A DNA stretch of 64,000 nt from Yponomeuta sedellus (Eukaryota > Arthropoda > Insecta > Lepidoptera > Yponomeutidae). The notes below the pieces were generated by a model. That model saw only the letters and a list, made by a program, of their open reading frames with translations, did not search any database and was not told where the DNA came from. Positions 28,867-40,021 of the stretch are shown here, piece after piece. The translations under genes were made by a program, and so were the position numbers. Position 1 is the stretch's first letter, and each line of letters opens with the position of its first letter. The stretch spans positions 1,170,501 to 1,234,500 of the forward strand of contig OW203724.1 in assembly GCA_934045075.1 (NCBI GenBank), in the 5' to 3' direction.

Positions 28867-29091
28867 TTTAGAAATTATTTTGAACTGTAAAACGTTTTCT
28901 CTTTTAACTGCAATTAAAATATTTATTTGTTTATTTCATCAAGGCCCGGGAAATTTCTCAGCCGGCTCGCACCAAATAAAATAACGCGAACACATTCGAG
29001 CCGTTTTCGACCCACCTCTATCTTGGAACACAGTTATATTACAGGACTGAAAATATGCGCTTGAGGTTAATGTTAAATAGAAACATAACAT

Positions 29092-29312
29092 TCTTTTTTT
29101 TTTTAATGCACTAACCCATGCTAAGTGTTGCACATTACTTCGGCTAGATGTTGCTGCCTGTACGTAATACAGAGAGTATTAAAGAAGTTCGAAATTTCAC
29201 TAGTGCCGGTGAGTCGCCCATTAGCTCAGTTAAGAGAGCGCTGGCACGGTTAGCCAGTGGTTGCAGATTCGAGTCCCGGCATGGGTGTAAAATTTTGCCT
29301 ATAAATAGGTTT
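29092..29312 (+). repeat. SINE-A, internally deleted copy
   Basis: TTTAATGCACTAACCCATGC is followed directly by GTTGCTGCCTGTACGTAATA, then the tRNA-like segment (B box GATTCGAGTCCC, mutated) and the GCCTATAAATAGG end. Confidence 0.75.
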
Positions 29313-30650
29313 TTAAAAATTGAAATATTGCTTCAAAGTTCATGCATCCAGATAAATGGTTTGCGAGAAAAATTACAACTTCCGACACACTGACTCACTC
29401 ACCCACTCGCTGATCGTTTAGATAAGACAAGATATGTATTTGTTTTTTTTTCTGTCCACAAATTACATTCTTAAACCAAACAAACATTGAATGAATGATA
29501 CAAAGCAACAGAATGCACTATTCGTGGAAATACTTATCATCATTAAAAGTTTAGGGTACTTCTGATTGGGTTAGAGGTGTGAAATTCAGAACATACATAG
29601 TATTTGATGAGTTAACAAAGAACTTGACCGGTTTTTTTGGCTTTGACTACTTTAGTCTAAAAATAACTATTATAAGCTATTGATTATGTATCATCACCTA
29701 CACAAAAGTATCTCCATACACATTAATATTGGACTATTTACACTTGGATCGCAGCAGAGGCTGTGCTGCGGTTGCCGTATCGCAAACAACTGTTCATTTT
29801 AAATAGTTACATTTATTTGAACAGTTGTTGCAATTACATCAACTTTTGTTACGCTACAATGTTATCTTAACAAAGACTTATTGATGTTTTAGCGTACACC
29901 GTTAAAAATAGTACTTAAGGCGCTATGTTGCGGCTAAATCGAACTGGGCGTAACTTAGCTGCATGCGCGGGGGACGATCGTAATAATATTTTAACTCCTG
30001 ACGCAAAAAGAGGCGATATTGTAAGTTTGACCACAGTGTGTATGTTAATCTGTATGTGTCTCCGTAGCTCTCAAATTAATGTGTGAACAGACTTGCAACG
30101 GTTTTTTAAAATTTGAAAGCAGTTTTTGTACCGATGGTTCTTAGACATGTTTTATGAAAATTGATTGAAACGCTTAGGAACTATTTAGTACCTAAAATTT
30201 AAATGTTTTCGGTTTTTTTTTTAATTTTACTTATTATAGTAGTTATCACGTAAAGTTCAGTTGCTTGCATAAAAATTTAATTAAATACATATAACTACGG
30301 TTGCCTACGCATCAACAAATGCCGAAAGCAGCGTACACCCGCAAGTGAACTTAGAGTTTACATCAAGTCGAGGGTAAGTATTATTTATATTATTTTTTTT
30401 CACTATCTAAGCGAATAGTCTACATATATTTCTGATGACTGTGTTTACAATTCGTGTAAGCAAAAAAACGTAAAAATAGAGGTTTTGAAATAAAATTTGT
30501 TGTTTTTGTACACAAATACTATCGCCTTGATGGGTAGGTCCACTATATACGAAAATAATTATGTTAAAGTATGTTATTAGATACTATGTTGAATATAATT
30601 ATGTACTTTACAATTATATTCAATAAAGAACTACTAAAATAACGGCGTTG
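29313..30650. other. Region upstream of the sulfotransferase, no gene identified
   Basis: AT-rich. It holds an inverted repeat GCAAACAACTGTTCA / TGAACAGTTGTTGC (29782-29796 and 29818-29831, one bulge). At 30254-30372 a TCAGTTGC Initiator-like start is followed about 115 nt later by a CGAGG/GTAAGTA donor. This could be a 5' UTR exon of a plus-strand transcript, but nothing coding supports it. Confidence 0.35.
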
Positions 30651-31040
30651 AACCGAAATTAAGACTAGTATGGGTTTCAACCAAGAATGTTCTGGGTCGT
30701 GGTCGTCAGGCTATTCTAGTTCACTGCTGGACATAGCCCTCCCCTAAAGAGCGCCACGTTGTGCTGTCATAGAGGGTAAGGTCCATAATCTCCACGCTGG
30801 GCATGCGGGTTGGGCACCCCCCAGTTTGTGTCCCTTAGTCGCCTCTTACGACACCCGCGGAAAGAATTGGGTTGGTGCTATTCTTTAGGCTGACACCACA
30901 CAGTAGTACCATGTTCTGGGTATCTACTTCGAAAGAATGCGCTTCACCCGTGACTACCACTTCATCCCGGTCTCGCTTCGCTCCAAACGCGGGTGGGAAA
31001 AGCGTACTCTTTCTAGATGATTTGATGATTTTGTTTTAGA
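30640..31040 (+). pseudogene. Coding-like fragment interrupted by a SINE
   Basis: Around the insertion, one plus frame is open for about 55 codons, ending RGWEKRTLFLDDLMILF and a stop near 31038. Codon choice is more coding-like than the flanks. I do not recognise the product. It may be a relic of an older transposon. Confidence 0.3.
30698..30921 (+). mobile_element. RTE-tail SINE with 11-bp target-site duplication
   Basis: ATGTTCTGGGT occurs at 30687-30697 and 30911-30921 on either side of a 213-bp insert that matches the repeat at 27.3-27.9 kb. Removing the insert would rejoin an open frame reading TKNVLGIYFERMRFTRDYHF. Confidence 0.75.
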
Positions 31041-31246
31041 TAGAGGGATAATCACAATTAAAAGAAACCACGAAAACAATGAAACAATTAATTTCATTTT
31101 CTTAGAGTAGAAATTCAACAGAAATCCTGGGTACGGTCGGAATTATTTTTTTTTTCTTAAAATCATATTTTGTAAATATTTTGATCATTAAATTCAATGT
31201 CCATCAAATTGACAGATGTAATCAGTAATTTTAACTTCTCCAGCCT

Positions 31247-31942
31247 TTGCCTTTTCTCGGAGTGTTGAAGATTTTTGACAGGTTTTGGCACCAACAACCA
31301 CCTACTTTCTCAGACAAAATAGGTGTAGGTCTAGGAACCAGGCTGCAGATCCATTTAAAACAGCATGTAGAAAACATATGTATGCCAAATGCCTCTTACA
31401 TGCAATTAATTAACGCTCTGCTCAGCAAACAGTATGATAGAAATACTACTATTGTATTATTAATGGGGAACAGCACAGGGATTCAAGAAAGTGAATTGAT
31501 AAATTACTATGAGTCCATAATAGCTTTAAATGTAAGGAAAATCATTATCTGTGCTTTTCCCTATTCAAAAACATTGTCAGAGACACAGAATGCACGGATA
31601 GGTAAACTTAACCGTCTGTTATATAACATGACATTTGGTCATAGAGATCAAGTTTTTTATTTTGATACGAATAACTTTATTCGAAATTTTATATTGACTA
31701 GGGACACAATGTATGTGCCCCTTCGTTCAAAACGACAGATTGCCAAATTGTTGGCATTCAATATTTATGACCCTATTATTGTTACGACAATAAAACAGGT
31801 ACCATTAGTAAATAAAAACTGTAGAAAAAGTTCTACTAGTAAACCTCTGTACTCAGAGGCTTTAAAAAAACCTAACATAAATAAGTTAAGCTTGACTGCT
31901 GATTTAAACTGTCAGCGCAGACCACAGAAAAGCCCCTCTTAA
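31247..31942 (+). CDS. LINE-2 ORF1, SGNH/esterase-like
   Basis: 231 codons, possibly N-terminally incomplete. Central text IVLLMGNSTGIQESELINYY and KIIICAFPYS resembles the GDSx block and following strand of the SGNH hydrolase-like (esterase) ORF1 domain known in CR1-type elements. The C-terminal part is basic. In that family the domain is thought to act in lipid or RNP interaction. Assignment rests on pattern only. The stop at 31942 is close to the start of the ORF2 frame. Confidence 0.45.
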   Translation: MPFLGVLKIFDRFWHQQPPTFSDKIGVGLGTRLQIHLKQHVENICMPNASYMQLINALLSKQYDRNTTIVLLMGNSTGIQESELINYYESIIALNVRKIIICAFPYSKTLSETQNARIGKLNRLLYNMTFGHRDQVFYFDTNNFIRNFILTRDTMYVPLRSKRQIAKLLAFNIYDPIIVTTIKQVPLVNKNCRKSSTSKPLYSEALKKPNINKLSLTADLNCQRRPQKSPS

Positions 31943-32007
31943 AAAAAATCACTTTAGCTAATCAGAACATACCGGGTGGTTTTTCTGGAAAGCTACTAGA
32001 GTTAGAA

Positions 32008-34560
32008 TTGTTCTTAGAGCAACATGAGATTGACATACTTTGTGTTACGGAGCACTGGCTATTAGAATATCATATGAATTTTTCTGTACATAATTATCAG
32101 TTAGCCAGTTGCTACAATAGAAAGTTAGCATTGCATGGGGGATCTTTAATACTAGTAAAGGATGGTTTAAAATTTAAAGAAAGGAAAGATATTTGCAGGC
32201 TTTCTGTTGAAAAAATAATTGAACTATCTTGTGTTGAATTATCGTCACACATTGTAGTAAGCGTATACAGGCCCCCCACCAGCGATTACAGTGTATTCGA
32301 ATCTGTATTAGAGGATGTATTAAAAGTAGCCTGCAGTAATAATAAGAAGGTTATAGTCTGTGGTGATTTTAATGTAAACCTGCTTGTAGATTCCCCTTCG
32401 AGTGCTAAATTAAAACTTATTTTTAAGTCTTTTAATTTGATGAATATTTTCTTAGAGCCCACCAGGATTACCGAAACCACCGCCACCTGCCTTGACAACG
32501 TATACTGTGACTGTGAATTTTCCCATTATTCTACAGTGAATTGTCTTAAATCAGACCACAGTGGTCAAATTGTACATTTTAAAGCAGATTTAAAAAAAAT
32601 AGAGCAAGATGTACTCTGCAGGGTGATAACAAATAAAAAACTAGAATTGTTTAAACTTGACTTAAAAAAAAGATTACCTATTCAAAAAAATAAAACTCAA
32701 GATGCTAATGTTCTCTATCGAGATTTCTTCAAGGCTGTTTCAGATAGTTTTGAAAAAGTTTTTAAATTAAAACAGATATCCTGCAAACAAAATAAATTAC
32801 AATTTAGTGAATGGGCCACTGCCGGCATCCGAAAAAGTAGGGACACACTTTATTCACTGTATGAGAAAAAAACATATACATACAACCCCAGTTTTATACA
32901 GTATGTAAAACTATATTCAAAATTATTTAAGGCCGTCTGCCACAAAGCAAAATGCGAGTATATAAAATCAAAAATCCTTCAATCTTCTAATAAATCTAAA
33001 ACAATTTGGGCTATTATAAATAAGGAAACTGGTAAATCCAAATTGGGAGATCGCGAATTTGCACTTAAAATAAATAATAAATTAATAACCTCAAATGAAG
33101 ACATTGCTGCGGCTTTTGAACAGTTCTTTACAAATGTTCCAATTATAACGACAGCTCCTTTAGACTCTTCTCCAGCTCTTGCAGAAACTATTTTGAAAGA
33201 CAATGTCCCCCCATGCGATCACGATTTTTCGTTTGATTATATTGAAGCTCATACCGTGATTAAATCGTTTAAAAAGCTAAAGCTTAAAAAAACTGAAGAT
33301 TTGTGGGGTATGTCAGTAACAGTAGTTAGCTCAGTAATCGACACCCTAGCACCCTATTTAGCCAGAATCTTTAACAAATGTCTAGATGAGGGTATATTCC
33401 CAGATCTAATGAAATATAGTAGGCTCGTTCCTTTATTTAAAAGTGGTGATAAGCAAGATCCTTCAAATTTCAGACCAGTCTCGGTTCTACCCGTTTTGAG
33501 TAAAATATTCGAGAAGATAGTTCTAGGTCAACTGCTTACACACTTCAATGACTATCAACTTCTCCATGGTCAGCAATTCGGCTTTACGCAAGGGCGCTCT
33601 ACAACGGACGCCGGCGTCATGTTAGTTAAACATATATTTAGTGCATGGGAAGATCGCAAGGATGCTATAGGCGTATTCTGTGACTTGTCAAAAGCATTTG
33701 ATTGCGTTGACCATAAAACACTTCTTTTAAAATTAAAGCACTATGGTATAAACGGGAATAGCCTAAAACTTATGACATCATATTTAGAAGGAAGAATTCA
33801 AAGAGCTGATATAAATAGAACTAAATCTTCAGGGTCAGAGGTCAGGATAGGAGTACCACAGAGATCGATTTTGGGGCCGTTCCTCTTCCTCGTATATGTA
33901 AATGATTTGCCGTTCATGGTTCAAAATATGTCAGAGATAGTACTATTTGCAGATGATACGTCACTTATTTTCAAAATTAAGAGACAAGAAGATGACCTTG
34001 ACAATACTAATGCTGCTCTCTCTCAGGTACTAAACTGGTTTACGTCTAATAACTTATTGTTAAATTCAAAAAAGACAAAATGTATAAAGTTCACTCTACC
34101 AAATGTCAAAGTAGTTGACAGCAAAGTTATATTGGGAAGGGACAAACTAGACCTTGTCGTAGATACTGTATTTTTAGGTATCACAATTGATGCAAAGCTT
34201 CAATGGGGTCCTCATATAGAAAAATTGGCAAATAGGCTTAGCTCTGCAGCATATGCTGTTAAAAGAATTAGGGAACTAACTGACGTCGCAACTGCCAGGC
34301 TCGTTTATTTTAGTTACTTCCATAGTATCATGTCCTACGGCATACTACTGTGGGGACGGGCAGCGGACATTGAGACCATCTTCGTCTTGCAGAAAAGAGC
34401 GATCAGATTCATCTATAAGCTAGGCAGTAGAGACTCGTTAAGAGAATTCTTTAAAGAAACAAACATCCTGACAGTTGCCAGTCAGTATATCTATGAAAAT
34501 ATTATGTATGTCAGGAAAAATATTAGCAACTTTAAAACTGCAGGTAGCCAACTAGACTAG
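32008..34560 (+). pseudogene. LINE-2 ORF2: endonuclease and reverse transcriptase
   Basis: 850 codons. Endonuclease motifs: LCVTEHWL (Glu), VSVYRPPTSDY, CGDFNVNLLV, CLKSDHSGQIV (Asp/His). RT motifs: YSRLVPLFKSGDKQDPSNFR, PVLSKIFEKIV, FGFTQGRSTTDA, FCDLSKAFDCVDHKTLL, GVPQRSILGP (usual GVPQGS, so Gly to Arg), LFADDTSLIF (catalytic pair kept). The frame is open further upstream to about 31945. It stops at 34560 by a 1-nt shift, and the remaining C-terminus is at 34577-34780. Confidence 0.8.
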
Positions 34561-34576
34561 AAATAAACATAAACTT

Positions 34577-34780
34577 TTGATCCCAAGATTTAGGCTGGCA
34601 AAAGTTAATACATCCTTCATGGGGCATTGTATACGCTTCTACAATAAAATCCCTGAAGATATATTAAGTTTGACTGAAGCGCGGTTCAAAAAATGTGTAA
34701 AGTACACTTTGTGCCAAAAGAGCTACTATAATATTAAGGATTATTTAGATGACAATGATGTCTGGAATTCAAGCATGTAA
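34577..34780 (+). pseudogene. LINE-2 ORF2 C-terminus in a shifted frame
   Basis: PRFRLAKVNTSFMGHCIRFY to KDYLDDNDVWNSSM matches the continuous reading in copy b, so a single-base shift near 34550 separates it from the main ORF. Confidence 0.8.
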
Positions 34781-34987
34781 AATTCACGAGTTTTGTAGTA
34801 TCTGTGTAAATTCTGTTAATTAAGGAATTTGAAAAGACTAAGTTTGGAGTTTTTTTGTCCATTTTTTCTCCAAAATGATCCAGATTTTGAAATGGACACC
34901 TAGTTTAACTTGTAACGTTCATTAAGCCGCAGTATCTGCGCTACTTTGAATAAAACCTTTTCATTTCATTTCATTTCATTTCATTTC

Positions 34988-35226
34988 CTAAGGTAACATA
35001 AATAAATTGCTCTTGAGGTACTGTACCCTCTTGCAAGGTCGCTTGTTTTTTCATTTCGCCTGCTTTTCGCATTTCCTCCCACGTTGTTACCTCCCCCTCG
35101 TCAAAACCTTCATCCTGGCCACGTAAGTGTGACTTGACATTGCTGGTAAATCGAGACTGGCTAAAAGTTGATTTAGTTATGTTCTTCCACATCCTGCTGC
35201 TAATAAAGTTGCTACTGCCATTTTAT
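34988..35226 (-). pseudogene. Possible Mutator-like transposase fragment
   Basis: The minus strand reads MAVATLLAAGCGRT, a stop, then LNQLLASLDLPAMSSHTYV. This resembles the G-LNQ-L--L-LP-M---T/Y block of Mutator-like transposase proteins in insects. A different frame is open for 73 codons (WKNITKSTFSQSRF onwards). The LINE-2 tail ends directly against it. Assignment is from memory of the pattern. Confidence 0.3.
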
Positions 35227-35591
35227 TCACATTTTCAGACGAGTTATTTAGTTTTGATTATTTTTTACAAATTAGTCAAGTGGTATTGTGAATGTTTATA
35301 TTAAACCGGACTATCTTTCTGACGTTATGGCCATATTTTTGAGCCCACACTCAAGCAAAGACTTGTGCTGAGGTCATGCAGCCAATCATGAATAAATTTT
35401 ATAGAGTGATTTAAACACGTATTCAGTGGAAAATATGTACAATAGAATTTATTCAGCACAAGAAGAAAAACAGACAGCAATATAAACATCATGTCAATCC
35501 AAACGTCGACATGCGATCGGCCAGGATTAAAATAAGGTTCAGCCAGTTGGTAATGAAACCTCTAACAATAAATGGTTAACATGAACAACTT
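35227..35591. other. Nothing identified
   Basis: AT-rich, no shared repeat or coding signal found. Confidence 0.4.
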
Positions 35592-35820
35592 CGAAGCGCT
35601 CGTGGCCTAGGCGAACCGAGTGATTGGAATCAATCACTTGGTTAAGCAACAACAGGCGCGGTCAGGTACGGGATGGGTGAGCGTCCCGTGATTACCGCTA
35701 GTGGCATTTTTAAGCCGTTGGTGCCGGCTGTCATACAATGGCAGTCGTTAAGCCGTGTCAGAGGCCGTATGGGCGGCTTGATAACTTCTGACAGTAAGAC
35801 CCGCCACTGTCTTACAATCC

Positions 35821-37394
35821 AATCAAAATGTGATTCCTATTCCTAAGGATGGCAATGCAGCCGACATTCAGGATTATAGGCCGATATCGCTTCTTAGTAT
35901 TATGGAAAGTATTCGAGGCCTGCGTAAGCCCAAACATTTCACAGATGCTTGACAGTATAATTAACCATCAGCATGGTTTTTTAAAAAATAAGTCCACAAA
36001 TTCAAATCTTGCTTGTTACGTAGCTGAACTACAGGACTATATGGATCAGGGTCTGCAAGTGGGTGCTATTTATACCGATATAAGTAAGGCTTTCGATAGA
36101 GTGGATCATAAGATTCTACTTTGTAAACTTGGTTGTAACGGAGTACATGGCAACTTATTGAAGTGGTTCGAGTCGTATTTGTCCAATAGAAGTCAAAAGG
36201 TTGTGGTTGCTGGTTTGGAATCTTCTCAGTTTCCGGCACCCTCCGGAGTCCCACAGAGTTCTAATTTGGGTCCTAAATTATTCCTATTATTTATTATATG
36301 AGCTATCCGATTCAATCAAAAACTCCCATTATTAATTTTTCGCAGATGACTTAAAAATATATAGGCCCATTTCTGATTCCAACGATGTATGCCTGCTGCA
36401 GGAGGATCTATCGCAAATCTTTCAATGGAGCATCAGGAATAAACTGCCTCTAAACATAAAAAATGTAAATTTGTATGTTTTTCAAAGAAAAAGACATTAA
36501 CTTCAGGCAATTATAATTTGAACGGGACAAATCTTGAAATGGTCCCTGAAATACGTGATTTAGGTGTCGTACTGGACAGTCATCTAACATTCAATGCTCA
36601 CATTGACAAAATGGTTAAAAAAGGTCTTTCTATGTTGGGATTTATTTGGCGCAATTGCCGAGAATTCAGGAACGTAAATGCTCTTAAAATAGCGTACTGC
36701 GCATTGGTGCGCAGCTCCTTGGAGTATTGCTCTACAATTTGGAGTCCTCATTACAATTGTCACATTGTTAGGATTGAAAGAGTACAGAAACGTTTCCCTT
36801 ATTATCTGAGCTGCCATCAGGGCCGGCGTCGCTCTTTAGCACATTACTCTGACCGATTGCGTCATTTCAACCTTTTGTCTCTGAAAGATAGACGTCATAA
36901 CGCTGACCAGATATTTTTGTTTAAAATTTTTTGTAACAAGGTATTAGGTCCTCAACTACTTTCAAAATTCAGTTTTGTGGTTCCTCATCGCGGAGCCAGA
37001 GTCGTTAATTACCGTTAATTTTATCTTCGTTCTGCAAGAACCAATATTAGCAAATATTCAATAATTAACAGATTATGTAGACAACATAATCAACTTTTTG
37101 TAAAAGATTCTCAGAAATTCGATTTATTTGCATGTACGCTTAGTAAATTCAGATCAAATTTGATCCAATTAAGGTCAACATCATCCATACCTGAAAATGT
37201 AACCTAGTGCTTTTATTGATTTTGGTTCCAATAGGTAATCGCGCCAACTTGTAGTGCGTAAGTCTTACATGTTATGTGATGTGAATGTTATGTTTTTCAG
37301 TTATTGGATTCACACCGTGGCTTGATTTATTGTAAATTGTGTCTATTTTTGTAAAGTGTGCGTCTGTTGATAAACCTAATAAATAAATAAAATA
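35821..37394 (+). mobile_element. LINE-3, 5'-truncated Jockey/CR1-type element nested in the SINE
   Basis: Starts within the reverse transcriptase (DYRPISLL), continues TDISKAFDRVDHKILLCKL, SGVPQSSNLGP, a frameshifted active-site region, then RDLGVVLDSHLTFNAHIDKM, SLEYCSTIWSP and a C-terminal tail, ending in an AAATA repeat. It is a typical target-primed insertion: 5' truncation, A-rich tail, 5-bp target duplication AATCC. Confidence 0.8.
35849..37018 (+). pseudogene. LINE-3 reverse transcriptase (broken)
   Basis: Two frames: 35849-36301 (palm up to GVPQSSNLGP, where the usual GS became SS) and 36518-37018 (thumb and C-terminus). Between them the active-site area survives only in another frame with a stop after FIRAI-like text. 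It is clearly inactive. Confidence 0.75.
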
Positions 37395-37628
37395 AATCCT
37401 CCACCAACCCGGACTTGGCCCCCGTGGTGGAGTATGGCCTAACTTTCCTGCGATGCAGGAAGAGACCCGTGCCCCAGCAGTGGGGACATACAAGGGTTAA
37501 TAACGATCAACAACTTTGTATTGGTTGAATATTCGTCCTGCGACAAAAATAACTTATATAAGTCATATTAAATTTATAGCAAATTCACCAAAACTGCGCT
37601 TTGTTTTACTCTATTTAATTGTACTTAC

Positions 37629-37723
37629 GTTATATTTGAGACCTAATTCGTATGATAGTTCTCGTTCTTCGTCTTCATTTATCTGCAGAGTAGTCCTAGC
37701 AGCTACGATAGCTCTTTGAAAAT
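37629..37723 (-). CDS. Orphan internal exon candidate
   Basis: 95 nt between an ATGCAG acceptor (ending 37724) and a consensus GTAAGT donor (37628-37623). One frame is open across all 31 codons: FQRAIVAARTTLQINEDEER then ELSYELGLKYN. Charged, helix-like text with coding-type codons. Not a family I recognise and not shared with any repeat here. It may belong to a minus-strand gene with other exons outside or undetected. Confidence 0.4.
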
Positions 37724-37724
37724 C

Positions 37725-38428
37725 TGCATTTTATGATGAAAGCAAGCCGTTTCGCACATGTATAGTGGGGACAAAAATATATAAGCGATTTGACTGCAGC
37801 AGCACAAGTTTCACCCCTTAAAAACAGGGAGGGTGCCGCTTTTTTAAAAACACTGAAAAATTCTGACAGGCTAACGGATGAACCGATTGCAATGATAAAT
37901 ATCTTAATCGAAAGGGATTTGACTAACGTCGTGATTATATTCTCTGTGGGCTAACCCGTGCAACTTAACTCGGTTCTTTGGGCAATTCATCATCTTCTCG
38001 AGAGATGAGTATCAATTACGCGCGTCTACCATTATATTGGCATTGTACATCTATTGATTATTAGACTACTAAAAAGAGAAAATAATTGCTTTTGTCGTGC
38101 TTTGGATAACTATTGGCCTTATGTATTGAACACAATTCCTTCAAACTACTCCATAGAGTCTGTTTATTTAATCTTTGATTTACACTTTTCTTATAAAATC
38201 TATTAGCCAGCGTTTTTGGAGTGTAAATAAGGCCGTATGTGTGACTCTACTGGTCCCGAACGAGGATACTATGTGCTATGTTAACCAGACAAGGGCATCT
38301 CAAACATGAAAATGCACCCCGACAGAGGCAACAGCAACAATCAGGTACGGTGAACCTACGGCAGCAAGTACTTCCCATTTATTTATCAACATTAGCCGGC
38401 TAAAGTGGATTTCAGCTGTAACACATGG
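37725..38428. other. Nothing identified except a short SINE-related piece
   Basis: 38268-38320 resembles part of the tRNA-headed SINE at 28.1 kb (GTTAACCAGACAAGGGCATC). The rest is unassigned. Confidence 0.35.
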
Positions 38429-38429
38429 C

Positions 38430-38608
38430 TAAGTATGAAGCGCTCGTAGCCTAGTGGTTGAACCGAGTGATTGGAATCAATCACTTGGGTAAGGTAACAA
38501 CAGGCGCGGTCAGGTACTGGATGGGTGACCATCTCGTGACTACCGCTAGTGACATTTTTTCCGAGCGCTTCCGTGCTTCGCAAGGCACGCTAAGCCGTTG
38601 ATGCCGGC
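38430..38608 (+). repeat. 5S-SINE head half
   Basis: GAAGCGCTCGTAGCCTAGTG, CAATCACTTGGGTAAGGTAA, GGTCAGGTACTGGATGGGTG and ACCGCTAGTG, ending after GGCACGCTAAGCCGTTGATG. The TACTGGATGGGTGACC block is closer to 5S rRNA than in most copies here. Confidence 0.75.
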
Positions 38609-39060
38609 GTTGAGGTTAGCAAAACAAAGGTATGAAGGGTATGTTATGTATGGTCGCGTGTCTCCGCATAATGTGCGCCGGCCAGCATACCCACTTTGTC
38701 ACGATATAGGCAAACGATACTGTACACCCACAGGTTTTATACGTAACTAACAGAGTTATCAACTTAAAGTTACACCTTCTTCTTATCGTGTCGGAGACAA
38801 ACCATTCAAATTGTATTAGCCTAGAGTACGGCCTCGCGCACACTATAATATTCCGAGGCCTGTTGCAAGTCCTCACAAGTGCAGGTAGTTTTATGTTACA
38901 CTTGACACCATCGTCCCCATTAACATTATCTGAATACCATCTTTGTAAATTTTTGGCTTTTTTGCACAGAGTGTGCGTACACATTATTAACAGCTACGTT
39001 GAAGGTAAAATTGAGACAAATTTATTGTAGAGCTAAATATTTTCAACATTTTCAATGGAC
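38609..39060. other. Unassigned stretch, open on the minus strand
   Basis: 38984-38616 is open for 122 codons on the minus strand with no recognised domain. The composition is not clearly coding. Left unassigned. Confidence 0.3.
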
Positions 39061-39061
39061 A

Positions 39062-39256
39062 TGGGACACAGCATGGGTGAAATTTTTAGCCTCTAAATAG
39101 GTTTAAAAGGCTAAAAATTTCACCCATGCCGGGATTCGAACCCAAAACCTCTGGCTATCCGTGCCAGCACTCTACCAATTGACCCAATGGGCGACTCACC
39201 GGCATCAGTGAAATTTCGAACCTCTTTACACTATTCTCTGTATTACGTACAGGCAA
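39062..39256 (-). repeat. SINE-A copy with small fold-back at its end
   Basis: 39070-39102 (plus) and 39106-39130 (minus) are inverted copies of TGAAATTTTTAGCCTCTAAA. They are followed by the tRNA-like segment (B box GGGATTCGAACCC on this strand) and the GTGAAATTTCGAACCTCTTT body. Confidence 0.8.
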
Positions 39257-39559
39257 GGAAAAATCGCTCCAATATACATCCTTGATAGGTACTTCCAGTT
39301 TTATTTGTGATGTAGTTTCAATAAAAGTGTCTTATCCCACGCAATCAAAGGCCTCTGACAGGTTACAGGAACACCCAGAGCATCTCTACGTTCCTCCTAT
39401 ATACCATAAATATGTTTGGCTGATTCCAATATCCGTCGACTGCCCCTGTGTGAAGCCGAACTGCTGGTTATGGAAAAATTTATAATTATTCAAGTGTAAG
39501 ATGATCAAATAAAAAAAAAATTGCGAATATTTTACTTAGGTACTTTGGCACTGCAAAGT

Positions 39560-39635
39560 TATAGGTTCCTGACGGGATTCGAATCCTCCCAAATTTGAGG
39601 TCGGCATTCTACCGGTGGACTACCACCGCTTCCTA
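39560..39635 (-). repeat. tRNA-like SINE head
   Basis: Minus strand AGCGGTGGTAGTCCACCGGT ... GAGGATTCGAATCCCGTC carries an A box-like and B box-like pair, related to the SINE at 42040-42413. Too diverged to be a tRNA gene. Confidence 0.4.
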
Positions 39636-39669
39636 CCAATTAAATTGAAACCATTTAATACTAATACTC

Positions 39670-39765
39670 GTGGCAAGTGATTGGTATCAATCACTTGGGT
39701 TAAGCAACAACGGACGTGTTCAGGCACTGGATGGGTGACCATCCCGTGACTACTGTTAGTGACAA
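39670..39765 (+). repeat. 5S-SINE head fragment
   Basis: GTATCAATCACTTGGGTTAA, GCAACAACGGACGTGTTCAG, GCACTGGATGGGTGACCATC. Confidence 0.65.
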
Positions 39766-39928
39766 TTAAGCTACTAGTTTATACGATTTGGAAGAAATGA
39801 ATAAGAAATACATTAATTTATCGCCACAGAGACATAGTCGTAAAATACAAAGAACAAATTAAAAATATCGCACACGGAAGAATGCAATAATGAGTTGCGA
39901 GCCTTGTCCACGCGGCGGTAAAACGTCC

Positions 39929-40021
39929 TCAGGCTTTGTAATTGCTGCGGGTTTGTCGTCGACAGCACTGATTCTCAGCAAGGGCCTGGTCCAATGACGC
40001 ACAGAACATCGCATCGAGGTG
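39929..40021 (-). CDS. Orphan terminal exon candidate
   Basis: After a CACCTTTTCAG acceptor (ending 40022) one frame reads 30 codons, HLDAMFCASLDQALAENQCC then RRQTRSNYKA, to a TGA. GC-richer than its surroundings and free of known repeats. No good GT donor lies within it, so it would be a last exon. Function unknown. Confidence 0.3.
   Translation of the reverse strand, partial: HLDAMFCASLDQALAENQCCRRQTRSNYKA

Larger units (their letters stand above)
31240..34985 (+). mobile_element. LINE-2 copy a, nearly full-length non-LTR retrotransposon
   Basis: ORF1 (31247-31942), endonuclease plus reverse transcriptase (32008-34560) and a frameshifted C-terminus (34577-34780). A 3' UTR follows (CACGAGTTTTGTAGTATCTG to CGCTACTTTGAATAAAACC), then an ATTTC pentanucleotide tail at 34958-34986. 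CR1/Jockey-group layout, no RNase H. Related pieces occur at 1.2 kb, 25.5-26.9 kb, 52.3 kb and 59.7 kb, so this is the most represented coding LINE here. Confidence 0.85.
35592..37508 (+). mobile_element. 5S-SINE split by a LINE insertion
   Basis: The head and middle lie at 35592-35820, ending CTGTCTTACAATCC. The tail, CCTCCACCAACCCGGACTTG onwards, is at 37398-37508. Intact copies read TTACAATCCTCCACC, so the sequence is continuous except for the 1.57-kb insert bounded by AATCC at 35816-35820 and 37395-37399. Confidence 0.85.

Noticed and set aside
38430..38560. 5S rRNA gene
   Set aside because: Only the internal-promoter region resembles 5S rRNA. The ends and stems do not, and many dispersed copies share a non-5S tail.
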